Assembly: GCA_900556365.1 (NCBI GenBank)
Contig: USOG01000071.1
Span: forward strand, 1-7,149
Reading direction: 5' to 3'
Length of the DNA stretch: 7,149 bases
DNA from: an uncultured Collinsella sp.
GTDB taxonomy: Bacteria > Actinomycetota > Coriobacteriia > Coriobacteriales > Coriobacteriaceae
In this document: positions 6,782 through 7,149 of the stretch, one piece after another
How positions within the stretch are numbered: position 1 is the first letter of the stretch
Layout of the letters: each line of letters opens with the position of its first letter
Notes under the pieces: generated by a model
Told to the model about the DNA's origin: nothing
The model's input: only the letters and a program-made list of their open reading frames with translations
The model's database searches: none
Translations under genes and position numbers: made by a program

Positions 6782-7149
6782 ATGGAACAACTCTCGCAAT
6801 CGGGCTCGCGCGGTCGACGCCGCACGGGCAACGAGCCGGCGCCGCACGAACGCGTGAAGGGCGAACACCGCGCCAACGAACCGCGACGCACCGCGAGCCC
6901 CCATCGCGCTTCTGCCAACAACGCGGGCCGCGCCAACACTCCCGCCGCGGAGCAGACGCCTGCTCGCCCCAAGTCCCGCTACATCCCTGCCCTTGACGGC
7001 CTGCGCACGCTTGCCGTCGTCGCGGTGGTGCTCTATCACCTTAACCTCACGTGGGCTCAGGGCGGCCTGCTTGGCGTCACGATCTTCTTTGTGCTTTCGG
7101 GCTATCTGATCACGCGCTTGCTGCTCAACGAAGTCGCTAAGACCGGCCG
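6782..7149 (+). CDS. Acyltransferase-3 family membrane protein, OatA-like (3' partial)
   Basis: Only the first 122 codons are in the window. Residues 1-65 are hydrophilic and rich in Arg, Ala, Pro and Asn, and are probably a disordered cytoplasmic tail. The conserved acyltransferase-3 start follows: RYIPALDGLRTLAVVAVVLYH, in which R75 and H86 form the R-x10-H motif of the family. It is followed by LLGVTIFFVLSGYLITRLLL (97-116), the second membrane segment. Family members move acetyl or other acyl groups across the membrane onto peptidoglycan (OatA), polysaccharides or lipids. Which acceptor is used here cannot be told, because any C-terminal SGNH domain lies outside. An in-frame TGA at 6773 and the lack of other starts support the ATG at 6782. 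The ribosome-binding site is weak (GGATGATG). The gene is divergent from the ribokinase operon and probably unrelated to it. Confidence 0.9.
   Translation, partial: MEQLSQSGSRGRRRTGNEPAPHERVKGEHRANEPRRTASPHRASANNAGRANTPAAEQTPARPKSRYIPALDGLRTLAVVAVVLYHLNLTWAQGGLLGVTIFFVLSGYLITRLLLNEVAKTG

Overview
The window is high-GC bacterial DNA, densely coded, with long antisense open frames that are only codon-bias shadows. The gene set (gut-type 6-phospho-beta-glucosidase, LuxS, ribokinase plus nucleoside hydrolase, a DUF4867 protein, a 7TM sensor-like protein) and the protein styles fit a Coriobacteriia gut actinobacterium, most likely Collinsella. That assignment is an inference from family knowledge and no search was run.

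Layout: everything from base 1 to 6594 is on the minus strand, so transcription runs right to left; the last gene is on the plus strand. In transcription order the minus-strand genes are ribokinase (5599-6594), nucleoside hydrolase (4620-5594), luxS (4029-4517), a DUF4867 cupin-like protein (3240-3884), a GH1 6-phospho-beta-glucosidase (1546-2976) and a multi-pass membrane sensor-like protein (1-1403), whose C-terminus lies outside the window. At 6782 an acyltransferase-3 (OatA-like) membrane protein starts divergently and runs off the right edge.

How they work together: ribokinase and nucleoside hydrolase are 4 bp apart and form a clear two-gene salvage operon. The hydrolase frees ribose from nucleosides and ribokinase makes ribose-5-phosphate. 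Its terminator overlaps the hydrolase stop codon. luxS has its own likely promoter and a good U-tract terminator, so it looks monocistronic. The DUF4867 and beta-glucosidase genes each appear to have their own control region.

The most interesting non-coding features are four. (1) A nested 46-bp operator-like palindrome at the DUF4867 start has four TGTTC half-sites spaced by helical turns. (2) A 72-bp imperfect palindrome in the luxS leader reuses one strand of the upstream terminator stem. (3) Two unrelated palindromes lie side by side between the DUF4867 and beta-glucosidase genes: a REP-like one, and one with perfect 16-bp arms. (4) A -10-like hexamer sits so close to the 7TM gene's ATG that its mRNA may be almost leaderless. 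No CRISPR array, tRNA, rRNA, insertion sequence or transposase gene was seen, and no gene-free stretch exceeds 300 bp (the longest is 2977-3239).
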